The notes under the pieces were generated by a model. The model was not told the origin of the DNA. It did no database searches and saw only the letters and a list, made by a program, of their open reading frames with translations. Positions 10,880 to 22,089 of a stretch of 64,000 nucleotides of DNA are shown one piece after another; the first letter of the stretch is position 1; each line of letters starts with the position of its first letter. This DNA is from Cocos nucifera. Its lineage: Eukaryota > Streptophyta > Magnoliopsida > Arecales > Arecaceae. The stretch spans positions 16,126 through 80,125 of the forward strand of contig QRFJ01006421.1 in the NCBI GenBank assembly GCA_006176705.1, written 5' to 3'. Made by a program: the position numbers and the translations under genes.

Positions 10880-12236
10880 AATGAGTCAATTCATTTTTGA
10901 AATGAGCATATTTATTTAGTAGGCAAAATCAGGTTGTAAAATATTTTATAAATATAAAATATATATTTAAAATGCCAAACCCCAACCCTCAACCTAACAT
11001 TTAATTAAGAATTAAGGGTTGTTGATTAGGATTTAGAATTATGAATTAAAGATCCTAAGACAAAAATCATAACACATGGGTTAATGGGTTAGTGTGAATT
11101 AGATCCATTAATTGGATTAGATCTAATGTTAGATTAAAGATTGAACTTAATTAGAATAATTGACTAAATCTAATCAAATATTATCTTAAATTAGGTTAAT
11201 GACTCTATAGATCAATTGCAATAGTTGAAGTTGGTTAAGTTTGTCTTTAACGAGAACCAGATAGACTTGATTCTTGGCTAAGTGGTCTAACCTAGATTGT
11301 TAGGTGGATCCAATCGAAACTAATTAACCAGTTGGTGTCTAAGGTAAGTCTGGTAGATTAGATTGGTGGTCTTTAATTGGGAGCTACTCGCACAGATTTA
11401 ATCTTTGATAAGTTAATGGCATATCCCTCCCACCAATCTCACTTACCTGGCCTCTTGGTGAAATTATATTTTGATCAAATTACTTGATAATTCGAGCTTA
11501 CCCATGTCGATTAGGTAAATCAATGTGACTAATTTAGGTGCCCCTAGACTAGCTTATCTATGGTCTTCATTAATCTGACTTGGTGAAGTCAGTGGAAGAA
11601 TCGTGATTAGCTGGTTAACCTTCTCTTTTTTCTTAAATTAAATTAACCAAATCCTCTAAAATTATTAGATCCTTAAAAATGAAATATTTATGATGATAAC
11701 TAGATCATAGCCTCCCATTAAGTTGAGTGATAATAGGTCCACTAGCTTAATAATCATTGAAGGCCTAAAGACCTAGTGCTTATTCATTATTTGAATTATC
11801 ATTCATAATATGATTGCTTGATCGTGTCTCTCTAAATGGTGGTTAGATTGACCAACTAAAGTTGGGCTTAGTCATTCATCGGTTAGATGGATCAAGTATA
11901 GTCATGTTAATGGTTGGACCTAACCAAACCTTTTTAGTGGAGGTCAAAGTCTACTGATTAGGTTTTTAAGGCAAAATTAAATTACTAGAAGTTGTTTAGA
12001 GAAATAATTAGTTATGAACCTATTCATAGATGTACATGGGTTGATCGATTAAAGTTGGACTTGTGTGCAGTCTATGTGAATTCTATTACCCACTAAGAAA
12101 TTAGGATAATTCCTCGAATTGAAGGTAGAGGCTATCGATTCGTATAAAATAGTGGATGAACCTTTTGATTAAAGTCCAAATCTTTAGGCTTAATAAATCA
12201 TTTACTAATTAAATTTTTGGTTTTTTTTGTGTAATT

Positions 12237-13100
12237 ATGGACACTACCCTATCACTTTGATCATTATTAGATAATGTCAAGTTAATAGGATCCAACTTTG
12301 GTAGCTAGTACCAAAAATTAAAGATTATCTTGGAGCATGAGCGAATTCTGTATATTCTGATAGATTCAGCACCTGAGAAAATAGCTCCAAATGCATGTGG
12401 GATGATTCGAGACACTTACCAAAAGTTACTTAACAATTGAACTATGGTTCGTTGCATTATGTTGGTGGCTATGAGCGATGAGTGTAGTTGCAGGTCTGAG
12501 TTTGCTTAGCCAAAAGACATGCTTCAAATATTTAACGAATCTTTTGGCACTCCCGATGATGTTGAGAGGCACAAGAATAGTTGTGCCATCTTCAATGCCT
12601 AGATGAGGGATGGCACATCAATCATTGATCATGCATTGTACATGATCAAGATGACTGAGCGCTAGAGCAAGCTCGGCTTTTCTTTACATGAGCAGCTTGA
12701 GAAAGACTCTTTTCTCCCATTCTTTACTCATTTTAGAATGATAAAATCTGAAGTCAACTACCATGGTTTGTTGCGATTGCTTCAAAACTTTGAGATGGAT
12801 CACCAGCTCCACAAGAAGTCGGTGAATATAATTGAAGAGTCTTCTACTGGTTGTCGACCATTTTAAAAAAGAAAAGAAGAAGAATAAGGAGAAGAATAAG
12901 AAGGTTCAAGAATATGCCGGGACATCAGTGCAGAGCCATACTAGAAAATCTAAGCCTGATAAGAGTCAGGTGGAGTGCTTCTATTGCAAGAAGCAGGGGT
13001 ACTAGAAGAGAAACCATCCTTAGTACATTATCTCTCTAGATTCGAACAGACTAAGAAAGAAGCAAACTATTGCTGGGCAAGGTACTCATATAATAACTCC
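12237..13100 (+). pseudogene. gag: Copia A gag (decayed)
   Basis: Gag of a long-LTR Copia element. It opens with an ATG at 12237 followed by MDTTLSL, a stop, then SLLDNVKLIGSNFGS, colinear with Copia B gag at 37706 and with the truncated minus-strand copy near 49107-49240. Several in-frame stops are visible (for example at LSL-stop and GS-stop). Near the C-terminus a zinc knuckle is recognisable at about 12974-13016: ECFYCKKQGY, stop, KRNHP, with the His ligand changed to Tyr and the last Cys lost. The Lys/Arg-rich tract at 12870-12920 precedes it, as in Copia B. The protein cannot be made as it stands. Confidence 0.8.
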
Positions 13101-13119
13101 TTGCAATTTCTCAATTTAT

Positions 13120-13500
13120 GATATTACTAATCTGCATATTGGATACCGAAAGTTCTTACCATATTTATAATTTATTGTAGGATTTATAAGTCAGTAGGAG
13201 ATTTCAAGAAGATGAGAGATTCTTGAATGTTGGAGATCGAAGACCAGTTTTAGTTCTAACATTAGAAATCATAAAGCCTATATTTGAGTCTCATAATATT
13301 ATTCTTAGTGATTGTCACTTTTGTCCTAGCTTTTGTTTTTTGAATATTATTTCTATAGGCCTTTTGGCTAAATGTAATTATGAAATTTTAATAAAAAAAG
13401 ATTTTTATAATATTATTTTAAATGGTATTACTATCTTTACTGGATATTTGAACAATAGAATTTACTTTTTATCATAATCTATTAATATGGTCTACTCAAC
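13120..13500 (+). pseudogene. pol: Copia A protease and linker (decayed)
   Basis: Aspartic protease region. The active-site triplet reads DTE in an ILDTESSYHI-like context near 13140-13170, where DSG or DTG is usual; Copia B shows the same DTE. The next open stretch, 13223-13477, contains FLNVGDRRPV-like and SDCHFCPSF motifs that follow the protease in this family. One frameshift separates the active site from this stretch. Confidence 0.7.
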
Positions 13501-13529
13501 TAGCAAATATCCTAGAATAGATAATATGT

Positions 13530-14450
13530 TTGATATCTATCTTTAGCACTGTAGGCTAGGTCACATTAATAAGAATAAAATAATAGGTTGACTCAAAAGA
13601 AAATTCTCAAAGTCAGTGATTATGAATACTTCCAATCCGTGAGTCCTATCTTCTTGAAAAAATGACCAAGTCACCTTTTATAGGAAAAGATGAGAGAGCC
13701 AGTGAGCTTCTAGGTTTCGTATATACTGATGTATATGGACCTATGAGCACAAGTGCTAGAGATAGATATTTCTACTTTATTACTTTTATAGATGATCTAT
13801 CTAGGTATGGGTACATCTATTTAATGAAATACAAGTCGAATTCATTTGAAATATTCAAATAATTCCATAATGAAGTAGAAAAATAAACTAAAATGAGTAT
13901 TAAAACTCTTCAATCTGATTGAAGGGATGAATACCTTTCTAGTGAATTTCTTACATATCTGGGAGAGAATGGGATTCTCTTTCAATAGACTTCGTTAGGG
14001 ACATCATAGCATAATGGTGTGTCTAAAAAGAAAAATCAAACTCTGTTAGACATGGTCCGATCCATGATGGATTGTGCCAGCTCACTGATCTTCTTTTAGA
14101 GATATGCACTCGAATTGGCTTGTTACCTTCTAAATAGGATTCTGAGTAAGTCTATAGTTAAAACTCTATATGAAATATGGATAGGGTGCAAGCCAATACT
14201 CTCACACCTTAGGATTTGGGGGTGTCCGACTTATGTCAAATATTTAATGACAGATAAGCTTAGACCTAGGTCTAACAAGTGCACTTTCATAGGGTACATG
14301 AAAGAAACTAAATGATATTAATTCTACCCAGCTAATGAACAAAAGGTACTTATTAGCCTTAAGACAATCTGTTTAGAAAAATGTTTCTTGGTGAAAGAAC
14401 TATTGCTTCTAAGGTCGAACTTGAGAAAATTCGATAGGTAGAAAAACTGA
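13530..14450 (+). pseudogene. pol: Copia A integrase (decayed)
   Basis: Integrase region that would insert the cDNA into nuclear DNA. A zinc-binding HHCC-like part begins near 13540 (HCRLGHINKNK). The catalytic core starts at 13662-13862 with TDVYGPM (first Asp) and DDLSRYGYIYL. The second catalytic motif lies in SD-stop-RDEY near 13914-13932, with the Gly-Gly replaced. A C-terminal part at 14115-14315 has IWGCPTYVK and RPRSNKC. Stops and frameshifts occur at 13861, about 13920 and about 14095. It aligns colinearly with Copia B at 39020-39900. Confidence 0.8.
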
Positions 14451-14559
14451 TACAATTAGCTAAACCTGAATCAAATTTGATTAGATCAAGCCTGTAACCC
14501 AATGTACTTGTACCATTAAGGCGATTCAATAGAGTATCGTATCAGTTAGATAAATACTA

Positions 14560-15001
14560 CGGTTTCTTGGTTTGAGATGGTGATCCTATCAAACTCGATG
14601 AGAACAATGAGGATCCGATCATCTACATGAATTCAATGCAGAGATTTGACTATGAAAAATTGCTAAAAGCCATGAAATCTAAAATAGAGTCCATGAAGGT
14701 CAATGATGTATGGACATTAGTTGATCCAACAGAAGGGGTTAAACCTATTGGGTGTAAGTTGGTCTTCAAAAGGAAGAGGAGTGCGATGGAAAGGTAGAGA
14801 CCTATAAAGTCTGTCTGATTGCCAAAGGCTATCATCAATATTATGGTATAGACTATGATGAGGTATTTTCTCCTATGGCAATGCTTAAATTTATTAAGAT
14901 TATGCTTGTAATAGCTATCCATCTAGATTATGAGATCTGGCAGATAGATGTGAAGACATCTTTTCTAAATGGAGAGTTGGAAGAAGAGGTGTATATGATA
15001 T
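14560..15001 (+). pseudogene. pol: Copia A reverse transcriptase, 5' part
   Basis: Start of reverse transcriptase, recognised from NNVWTLVDP-like (KVNDVWTLVDPTEG at 14695-14735), a GCKLVFKRKR stretch at 14752-14785, and a D-x-K-x-x-F-L-N-G-E stretch at 14946-14980. A one-base frameshift lies at about 14785. The gene stops abruptly at GTGTATATGATAT (15001), where Copia B is inserted, and resumes at 47583 after the repeated GATAT. The palm and subdomain motifs are on the other side, so both halves are needed to describe the gene. Confidence 0.85.
14997..15001 (+). repeat. Left TSD (GATAT) of Copia B
   Basis: GATAT directly before the LTR start TATTGGAAATATG. It is repeated at 47578-47582, 32.6 kb away, where the interrupted reverse transcriptase resumes. 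Confidence 0.9.
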
Positions 15002-15333
15002 TATTGGAAATATGTTCCAAAGCCAATCGTCAGCCTGTTGATAGTTGAGCTATACTTTTATAATTGTACATGAATTATGAATTAATAAAAAATATTTTGG
15101 CATTTTTTATCATAAAATTCTTTTATCTTCTAATGAACTTCTGTGTTGTGATGAAGTCCTTAGGACTATCTAAATTCGACAAAAGAGGATTTATTGTTTA
15201 GTCCTTAAAATAGTTTACGACCAAATGATACATTGTAACTTAGGACGCAATGTTTATCGAGTATAGGTCGTTGTGTGCCATATAGATTGGTTATCCTCGT
15301 AACCAAGGAGTGTTGAGATACTGGTATGGCATG

Positions 15334-15336
15334 CAA
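15334..15336 (+). repeat. Left TSD (CAA) of the CACTA element
   Basis: CAA before CACTACTACAAAAAA, repeated at 20332-20334. The empty site is visible at 45700-45715 (GGCATGCAAGTGAGAT). Confidence 0.9.
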
Positions 15337-15349
15337 CACTACTACAAAA

Positions 15350-15715
15350 AAGGGTAATGGCAGCAGTTTGTAATTACTGTCGTAGCCCAAAAAATCACTA
15401 CCATAGGCTATGATATTGATTTTCTAACCGCTACTATTGCTGTTACGCATCGCCATCAGCTCATAGGCAGCTATGTTGCAGCAGTTGCTTGAACCACTTG
15501 CCATAGATAGCCTATTGCAGTGGTTTATAAACCACTGCAATAGATTGACCTATAGCAGCGGTTATGTAACTGCTGCCATAGTTAATCTATAGTAGCGGTT
15601 ACATAACTGCTGCCATAGGTAATCTATAGCAGCGATTTCTTAACCATTGTCATAGGTCTAATACAGCGGTTGGCATGGATATGATAGCGGTTATAAAACT
15701 ACTATCGTAGATCTT
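15350..15715. repeat. CACTA left subterminal repeats
   Basis: At least eight copies of a roughly 20-bp motif around CAGCGGTTA and its inverse AACTGCTGCCATA, many as back-to-back inverted pairs able to form short hairpins. Confidence 0.85.
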
Positions 15716-15924
15716 GAATAATTAAAAAAAATAAAATTTTTATTTTTTTATATATTTTATCTGATAAATACAGATATATAACATAAGAAAATATAATAAA
15801 CATAAAAATTATTCTGAAATACTAAAATTTTATTATCAAATAAAATTTATTATAATATTTTTTTAAAAAAATAAAATACATCAAAAGTCTTCTTGAAATC
15901 TATATCATCATCGTCGTCATCATC

Positions 15925-16018
15925 GAAGCCGGAGTCCAGAAGTCCGAAGCTAGAGTCGAGCTAGAGTCGGAGTCGGAGCTAAAGCTGGAGTCGAAGCTAG
16001 AGCCGGAGCTGGAGCTGA
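15925..16018 (-). repeat. GAGTCG/GAGCTG hexanucleotide-like tract, possible coding remnant
   Basis: A degenerate six-base repeat. On the minus strand it can be read as a Ser-rich or Ala/Pro-rich stretch, followed in another frame by seven Asp residues (near 15924-15900). This could be the remains of an exon, but the frames do not join. No family is recognised. Confidence 0.35.
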
Positions 16019-16019
16019 A

Positions 16020-17380
16020 ATGTGGGCCAACATATCCTCGAAGCCCATGATAGCCCTAACCATTATTACTATAGTGAATGAAGCCCCTAATGAACTAACA
16101 CAAACATAAATGGTAAAAAGTTTGCCAAAAAAATGTTGATGTTGTATGTAGCAAACAGTAGAACTATATGCATGACTAGAGTAATGACATTATGCTTCTT
16201 TTCTTTTTTTTGGGTGAAGGTAGCAGCATTTTATTAGATAGGCATAACAATGCAATGAAGCCATGGCCATACCAAAGTTGCAGTCTTGACAGTTCGATCT
16301 TCAAGGTACATAGTCTTAGATAGAAAATCAATGCCAATTATAGCCTGTTCATCAAGAATAAAAGACTTGTAAGAACATCACACATAAAGAATAAAAATAA
16401 ATATAATAAAATACATTCACTTCTTTTATTCTACAAGCATGGTAGAACATTGAAATAGGTAACGAGAGCAAAAAAAGATGACAAAGAGCAACTTGAATAT
16501 CGACCAAAAAAATTAAGTTGTACAACAAACTCCTATCCTCATTTTCTGGGAATACACAAAGAGATATAATCAATTAACAGTTCCAAAGGAAATTCTCTAT
16601 TCATCTATAATTTAAAAGATGTCTTGTTCATCTAAGCTTTTTTTGAAGAGAATTAATGAGAACCATAATCCAGCTAATCTCTAAAGACTTGCACAGTATG
16701 CCACCTCATAGAATAGTTTGAAAGACCTCAAATAGATTCTTTAGAAATTAGTTGATCCATCATCTTAAAAAGGATAATTTAAAAGATGCCCGATCACTGC
16801 AATATAATGCATAAAACCATTTGAAGAAGTAAAATTTGAATTAGCAAGAACTGAAGAGAAATGAGAAATAATACAACATGCATCGACATAAAAACTTAAT
16901 TTAAAATTAAAACATATGATGGATTTCATTGGGTCATAGCAACTTGAAATATCATAAGTCTAATGAAGAGTCCCTAAAAGTTATGTTAAATGTGTCCGAT
17001 AAGAGAGGCACAAAAAGGGAAAAACAAATAATTTTCAAAAGTAGACTCAAACGCAAATAGAAATGAATCGAGATTAAAGTCAAATTTGGTATTCAAGCTT
17101 TGGCAGGTCAGTCCAATTAAGAATTAAGACATAAATGATGATTTTAAGTAGCTTAATATGCCAATGATATGTAAACATGCCTACCTCATTTTATATAGAA
17201 AAAGATAGTTTCCCAAGAAATAAATATCGAATAATAATTTGGAAATGAACCAAGATGCTGACTATCGCAGTGAATAAGAAGGCATTATTAGATGTCAGTT
17301 ATCAGTTTATTTCTATAAATTTCATTAGCCTGCATTGATATAAATAAAAATTTTGGAAAGCAGATAACAGATAATTCACC
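16020..17380. other. CACTA interior, AT-rich, no gene seen
   Basis: No domain recognised on either strand. ORF 16352-16573 on the minus strand is hydrophobic by composition but has no family features. Confidence 0.5.
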
Positions 17381-17389
17381 TCTAGGCGC

Positions 17390-18760
17390 AACATTCCAAT
17401 GATGGAGCCAGAGGGATAAGGTCGGACCCCTCCCTCCCTCTCTCACTCTCTCGATCTTCCACTCTCCCTCTCTCGATCTCCCTCGTCGGTGAGGCTGGAC
17501 CCCCTCCCTCCCAATGATGGCAGTGAGGCCAGACCCCCTCCCTCCTAATGATGGCGGCGAGGTCGGATCCCTCCCTTCCTCTCTCAAGTACAGACCCCTT
17601 AGGTATTCGAGTTTGGATCCGATACCAATTAGTAAAATTGGATCCAAATCTGAATATCCAGGCTTCCGATCCGAAATCCTAATCCATTGACAGATCTAGT
17701 CCACAGGCCTATCGACATGGCATGGCCCAAGGCTACCACCACGGCACGGTCCCAAAAACTATGGCATACAGATAATTATAATATTTATAATAAATATTTA
17801 TAATATTTATTATAAATATTTTATAAATTATTATAAATATATATGATTAATAAATAATACTATAAAATTAAAAAAAAATACCTGCGGCTATAGAGAGTGG
17901 GTCGCATCGAAAGCTCCGAGGGTCGCCGACGATGATGCTAGAGGAGGATGATGGCACTAGAGGTAATCCTACGAAATAAAAGCAAGATAGTGAGATAGAG
18001 AAGAGAGAAAAAGAGGAAAAAGAGAGAGTAGGGGGGCGGGATGGGGGCCAGGGGAGGGGGCACAGTGATGAGGAGGTCGAAAGAGGCTTCGCACTCGATC
18101 GGGGAGGGTCAGAATGGTGGTGGTGGGGAGGGTGGGTTTCATGGGATTGAAAAAGGGTGAGGGGGGCTCGCCGGAAGGAGGGTTTGGTTTCGCACTGAGG
18201 TCGGAGGAGGATAGAGTGTGGGGAAGGGGTTTCACAGGGGGCTAGTGGAGGGTTGAGGGTGGATGGGGTCGTCGGAGGGGGTTTTCACAGGGGGTCGAGG
18301 AAGGGTCGGATGGGGTTCATCGGAGGACCGAGGGAGGGTCGGATGGGGGGCGGGGAGGGGGGTGGGGTTTCATGGGGGCCAAACGAGGGTGGAGGAAGGT
18401 TCGCCGGAGGGGGGGTTTTTATGGGAGAATGAGGGAGGGTAGGATGGAAGTTCACCAGAGGGAGATTTCGTTGGGGGTTGAGAGAGGGTTGGATGGAGGG
18501 GTGGGGGTGCCGGGTTGGGGTGGTTGGTGGTCAGAAGGGCAGTCGGGGATGGGGGTGCCAGAGGGGGAGGAGGAAGGAGGGGTGGTGTTGGTGAGGGGGA
18601 AGGAGGGGCGACACTGATCGGGTGGGGAAGGAGGGGTGACGTCGATCATGGGGGGAGGAGGGGCGATGCCAGCCAAGGGGAAGGAGCCTCACCGACGATG
18701 AAGAGGAGGGGAAGAGAGAGAGATCGAGCATGCACAGAAGGAAAGGAAAAATTTAAGAAT
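17390..18760. repeat. C-rich then G-rich segment inside CACTA, with G-quadruplex candidates
   Basis: The + strand is C-rich with CCCTCCCTC units at 17425-17585, then AT-rich (17765-17880, partly palindromic), then very G-rich at 18020-18730. The two flanks are partly inverted copies (CCTCGTCGGTGAGGC near 17480 against GCCTCACCGACGATG near 18690). The run at 18345-18378 has several G tracts of four or more separated by one to three bases. The ORFs here on both strands are composition artefacts. Confidence 0.7.
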
Positions 18761-18771
18761 TTTTAATCTAA

Positions 18772-18950
18772 CCTACGGTAGCGATTATCGAAGCACTGTC
18801 ATAAATCTATGGCAGCAGTTATCAAACCGCTGCTATAAATCTTTGACAATGGTTATCCAAAACTACTGCCATAGATCTACAATAGCGGTTCTATAACCAT
18901 TGCTGTAGATCTATAGCAGTAATTTTTTATAACCGCTGCCATAGATTGGA
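18772..18950. repeat. CACTA right subterminal repeats, inner block
   Basis: Same motif as at the ends (GGCAGCAGTTATCAAACCGCTGC type). It is separated from the terminal block (19957-20325) by the palindromic element. Confidence 0.8.
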
Positions 18951-18977
18951 AATAATTTTTTTTCTTATTTTTTTTCT

Positions 18978-19930
18978 AAATATTATATAATTTTAAAATT
19001 TAATACCCATCTTCACCGTTCATTATCTAAATAATTATCATTAGAGTGTCATCATAAAAGATTGCCTCAATCCGATGGCCCTAACTTCATCGATCAAAAA
19101 AATTTGATTTCGATGATCACGAATGATAATGCAATGATTTGATAGATGGAGACCTCCAATGGGTTCAAAAATCTGCAACAATGATCTCAATGATATTTGT
19201 AGCATACTATCAATGTTTTACTTTAATCGGATATCATTATCATGGTCAATTTAGTATGGAATGATTTCGACCGTTAAATTAGAAACAAGCGATCAAAGGG
19301 TTAAACGACATTCAATTATGAGACAATTTTTTAGTTAAATAATTTTTGTTATAATTTTAAATATTTTATATGACAATGATAGTAAAATTTAAATCATTTT
19401 TGTATAAACTATTCATGTTAAGCAGATATTGCAAAAGCACGAGCATAATAACTAGTGAAGCTTCAGAATGGTTATCAGGAGACGTATAGTTTTAGATCAT
19501 TTTTTATCTCATGAGTTAAATTTTATAATTACTATAATAAAAAATGATTAAAATAGTAGTCAAGATTATTTATAAAAAAAATTATCTCATAATCGTACAC
19601 CATTTGGTCCTTTGATCATTCATTTATCATTTAACGGCCGAAACTAACCTATACTAAATTGACCAAGATAACGATATCCGATTGAAGTAAAACTTTGATA
19701 CTATGCTACAAACATCACCGAGATCATCGTTGCAAGTTTTCAGATCTATTGAAGGTCTCCATCTATCAGATCATCGCATCATTATTCATGGTCGTCGAAA
19801 TCAAATTTTTTTTATCAACGAAGCTAGGGCCATCGGATCGAGGTGACTTTTTGCGACGATACTCTAATGATAATTATTTAAATAATGAATGATGAAGATG
19901 GGCATTAAATTTTAAAATTATATAATATTT
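18978..19930. mobile_element. Palindromic (foldback-like) element, about 950 bp
   Basis: Two long inverted arms: about 18978-19410 and about 19525-19930. Outer tips are AAATATTATATAATTTTAAA and its complement. Inner landmarks pair as well, such as CATTATCTAAATAATTATCA (left) with TGATAATTATTTAAATAATG (right). The arms are diverged but colinear over about 400 bp, with a loop of about 115 bp. It splits the right subterminal repeat block of the CACTA element, so it is best read as a separate foldback or MULE-type non-autonomous element. No coding region; the ORF 19695-19892 lies within an arm. No clear TSD was found. Confidence 0.75.
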
Positions 19931-19956
19931 AAAAAATATATATATATATATATGAC

Positions 19957-20325
19957 AATAGTTACAATTAATCACTGCCATAAATCAGATTATAGCAGTG
20001 ATTCCTACTAACCGCTGCTATAGGTCCGACTAATGGTAGTGGTTACAATGAACCGCTGCTATAGGTCGACCTATGGCAACGATTTTTTATAACCACTGCT
20101 ATAGATCTGACCTACGGTAGTGGTTTTCTGTAACCGCTGCTATATGTTGGACCTATAATCGTGGTTACAAAAATCATTATCATAGGTCCGACCTATAGCA
20201 AAGGTTAGTGAAAATCACTGCCGTAGGAGCTATGGTAGCAGTTACGAAAATCGCTGCCATAGGAGCTATGGCAGTGGTTTCAAAAATCGCTGCCGTAGTA
20301 TGCACTACCATAGGCCATTTTTGTA
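19957..20325. repeat. CACTA right subterminal repeats, terminal block
   Basis: Nine or more copies of the TATAGCAGCGGTTA / AACCGCTGCTATAG motif pair up to the right terminus. The ORFs 20180-20497, 20208-20423 and 20280-20486 are readings of these repeats. Confidence 0.85.
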
Positions 20326-20331
20326 GTAATG

Positions 20332-20334
20332 CAA
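20332..20334 (+). repeat. Right TSD (CAA) of the CACTA element
   Basis: CAA after the right terminus GTAGTAATG. Copia B LTR resumes with GTGAAATGTATAGATACAT. Confidence 0.9.
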
Positions 20335-20468
20335 GTGAAATGTATAGATACATCTGCACAGAACATGACCAACTCTGGAGCTTTTCTTCTACCAAGATTA
20401 GCTCTGATGGAATATGGGTATAAGTGTCCCTCTGATCTGAGATCTCCATAGTGACTTTCAAGCAATTC

Positions 20469-20473
20469 ACTGT
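20469..20473 (+). repeat. Left TSD (ACTGT) of the Gypsy array
   Basis: ACTGT before TGATAAGTACC; the right flank of the array reads ACTAT (33836-33840). The uninterrupted LTR at 45840 reads CTCACTATGCTTTG, so the left copy has one substitution. Confidence 0.75.
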
Positions 20474-22068
20474 TGATAAGTACCATAAATTCACCAATAA
20501 AAATATTAATTTATTAATTAATTTATATTAATTTTTAAAAATTATTAATTAATTGATACATATTTTTAAGAAATTTATATTTTTATTAACTAAAAAATTA
20601 ATTAAAAATAATAAAATTAAAAAAAATTATAATCAATAGAAAGAACTCATTTCTCTGATCATAATAAAATAAGTTTTGAGTAAAACGAAGCTAAAATGGA
20701 GAAGATATAAATTTCTAAAGATTAAAAAAAAATTAAATAAAAAAAGAAAAATGACTCAGTCGGCTCCGCAAGCTAAGCATCAAGTCAAGCCAAGCCATCA
20801 AAGCCGACTCAGCCATGAAAGCCATCAATTGGTCCACGATCTAGGCATGGACTGCCAGCTCAGCAGAATCCGACGAATCATGGAGCGACACATGGTGGAC
20901 CTAGACCCTTAATGGTTCATGGAAAATCCATCACAGTCTATAGGGTAAAATGGTAATTTCGCATCAAAGCAGTGAACGCTGATTGGTTGCGGTGTACAGT
21001 GCAGCCGATCCACGCGATCCATGGCAATAGTAAAGGTGCTATCAGATGGATTCGGTTGATTACAGTCAAGATCGGACGACGGTGGTTATTTTTGGATTTG
21101 ATTTGAATTTCATCAGCGATATGATGTGATTCAATGGCCAAAAAACCAGCCGATGAAGATCCAACGGTCCAAGAAGCTTCTGACTTGATTAAAACATCCA
21201 AAACTCAATCCGACGGCCAGATTTTCTCCTTATCAGTGTGATTAATAGTTAGAATTTAATCCGACTTGACATAGGCTAATACACATCCAATTTTGATGAT
21301 TTTTGATTCGTTGGATTACTATTGAATGACCAGATTTCATCTAGAGCAGTATAATTCAATTAGGACTCATTTTAATCCAATTTTTACTTAGATTTCTCTA
21401 TATTTTGATGACCAAAGAGCTCCTTAGTTCCATATTGCCCAGAAGAAAACTCTCCAGCCCTCCTAGCTCTATAAAAAGGACCCCAAGCCTTTAGAAATCA
21501 ACAGATCTCTGGTCAAGGTGAAGTTTTGGTATAGGGGGAAACCAGGCTATGGGTTAATAGTTGCTTCAAAGCAACGGGTGTCGAGAAGAATTGTTGGGCT
21601 TCTACACCATCTTTCCACCAATGCCGATCCAAGATCAGAGATCCGGCTATTTTATTTTATTTTTTTTCTTTTTAAATTCTATGTATTTAAATTTTAAAAT
21701 TTTAATTAATGTAAATTTTATTTTTTATACTTTAATTTTAATTTTTTATTTTTATTATAATTTAATTTTTATACTTTAATTATTGTTCTTTATTTTATTG
21801 CAAGTAGATCCTAAGATTTAATTAGTAGATCTTAGTACCAAGTTTAAATTTCTACATCCTTTATTTTTCACTTTTTGATTTCACTTTTAATTTCAAAACT
21901 CTTTTCTTTTCTTTTTCTTTTCAAAAATAAAAGATTTTAAATCTAAAAATACTATATTTCCTATAGATTCGACCCGACTCACTGCTATCTATGCCTTTTT
22001 AATTATTTTAAGAAGTCGAATTAAATTGATAAACATGGTGTCTTAACGATAACATCACGTCCCTATCA
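20474..22068 (+). mobile_element. Gypsy array, first LTR
   Basis: About 1.6 kb, TGATAAGTACC to CCCTATCA. It aligns along its full length with 26350-27927 and 32248-33835. It contains a TATA box (TATAAAAA, 21470-21477) and AT-rich U5 sequence. The ORFs 20676-20912, 20938-21201 and 21561-21779 occur in LTR DNA and have no recognised domain. Confidence 0.9.
21470..21477 (+). promoter_or_regulatory. LTR TATA box, first Gypsy LTR
   Basis: TATAAAAA within AGCTCTATAAAAAGGACCC. It is conserved in the second LTR (27335-27342) and altered to TATAGAAA in the third (33248-33255). Confidence 0.7.
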
Positions 22069-22074
22069 AGTTTT

Positions 22075-22089
22075 TGGCGCCGTTGCCGG
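22075..22089 (+). promoter_or_regulatory. Primer-binding site (tRNA-Asp type), first internal region
   Basis: TGGCGCCGTTGCCGG is complementary to the 3' end of plant tRNA-Asp (ending CCGGCAACGGCGCCA), the primer commonly used by Athila/Tat-type Gypsy elements. A six-base spacer follows the LTR. Confidence 0.85.

Larger units (their letters stand above)
7052..12236 (+). other. Copia A non-coding leader, interrupted by a nested element
   Basis: Once the 7459-10874 insertion is removed, about 1.8 kb lies between the primer-binding site and gag. It is colinear with the leader of Copia B (35980-37705) and, in reverse complement, with 49240-51116. Conserved landmarks include a hairpin near 7183-7204 and the block around 11400-11520. 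No ORF is shared between the copies, so this is a true untranslated leader. Confidence 0.75.
15337..20331 (+). mobile_element. Non-autonomous CACTA (En/Spm-type) DNA transposon
   Basis: 4995 bp. Termini are CACTACTACAAAAAAGGG on the left and, in reverse complement, CATTACTACAAAAATGGCC on the right, with a 3-bp CAA duplication. Both ends carry dense subterminal repeats of the type ATAGCAGCGGTTATGTAACC and its inverse (15350-15715, 18772-18950, 19957-20325), which in CACTA elements bind the transposase. I recognise no TnpD/TnpA transposase. The interior holds AT-rich filler, a C-rich then G-rich segment (17390-18760) and a palindromic insertion (18978-19930). It must rely on a partner element. 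Orientation is assigned arbitrarily. Confidence 0.9.

Noticed and set aside
15350..15715. Regularly spaced short repeats as a possible CRISPR array
   Set aside because: Repeats vary, occur in both orientations and lie at the end of a CACTA element in plant DNA.
17288..17647. 119-residue minus-strand ORF
   Set aside because: Runs across the C-rich simple tract of the CACTA element; Gly/Arg-rich from composition.
18372..18766. Overlapping ORFs of 60-83 residues on both strands in the G-rich segment
   Set aside because: Gly/Arg-rich and Pro-rich readings of a G-rich tract in several frames at once; composition artefacts.
20180..20497. ORF of 105 residues on the minus strand and two others
   Set aside because: They are translations of CACTA subterminal repeats and the adjoining LTR; no domain.
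22075..22089. tRNA-Asp-like sequence as a possible tRNA gene
   Set aside because: Only the 3' end complement is present; it is a primer-binding site, with no cloverleaf.
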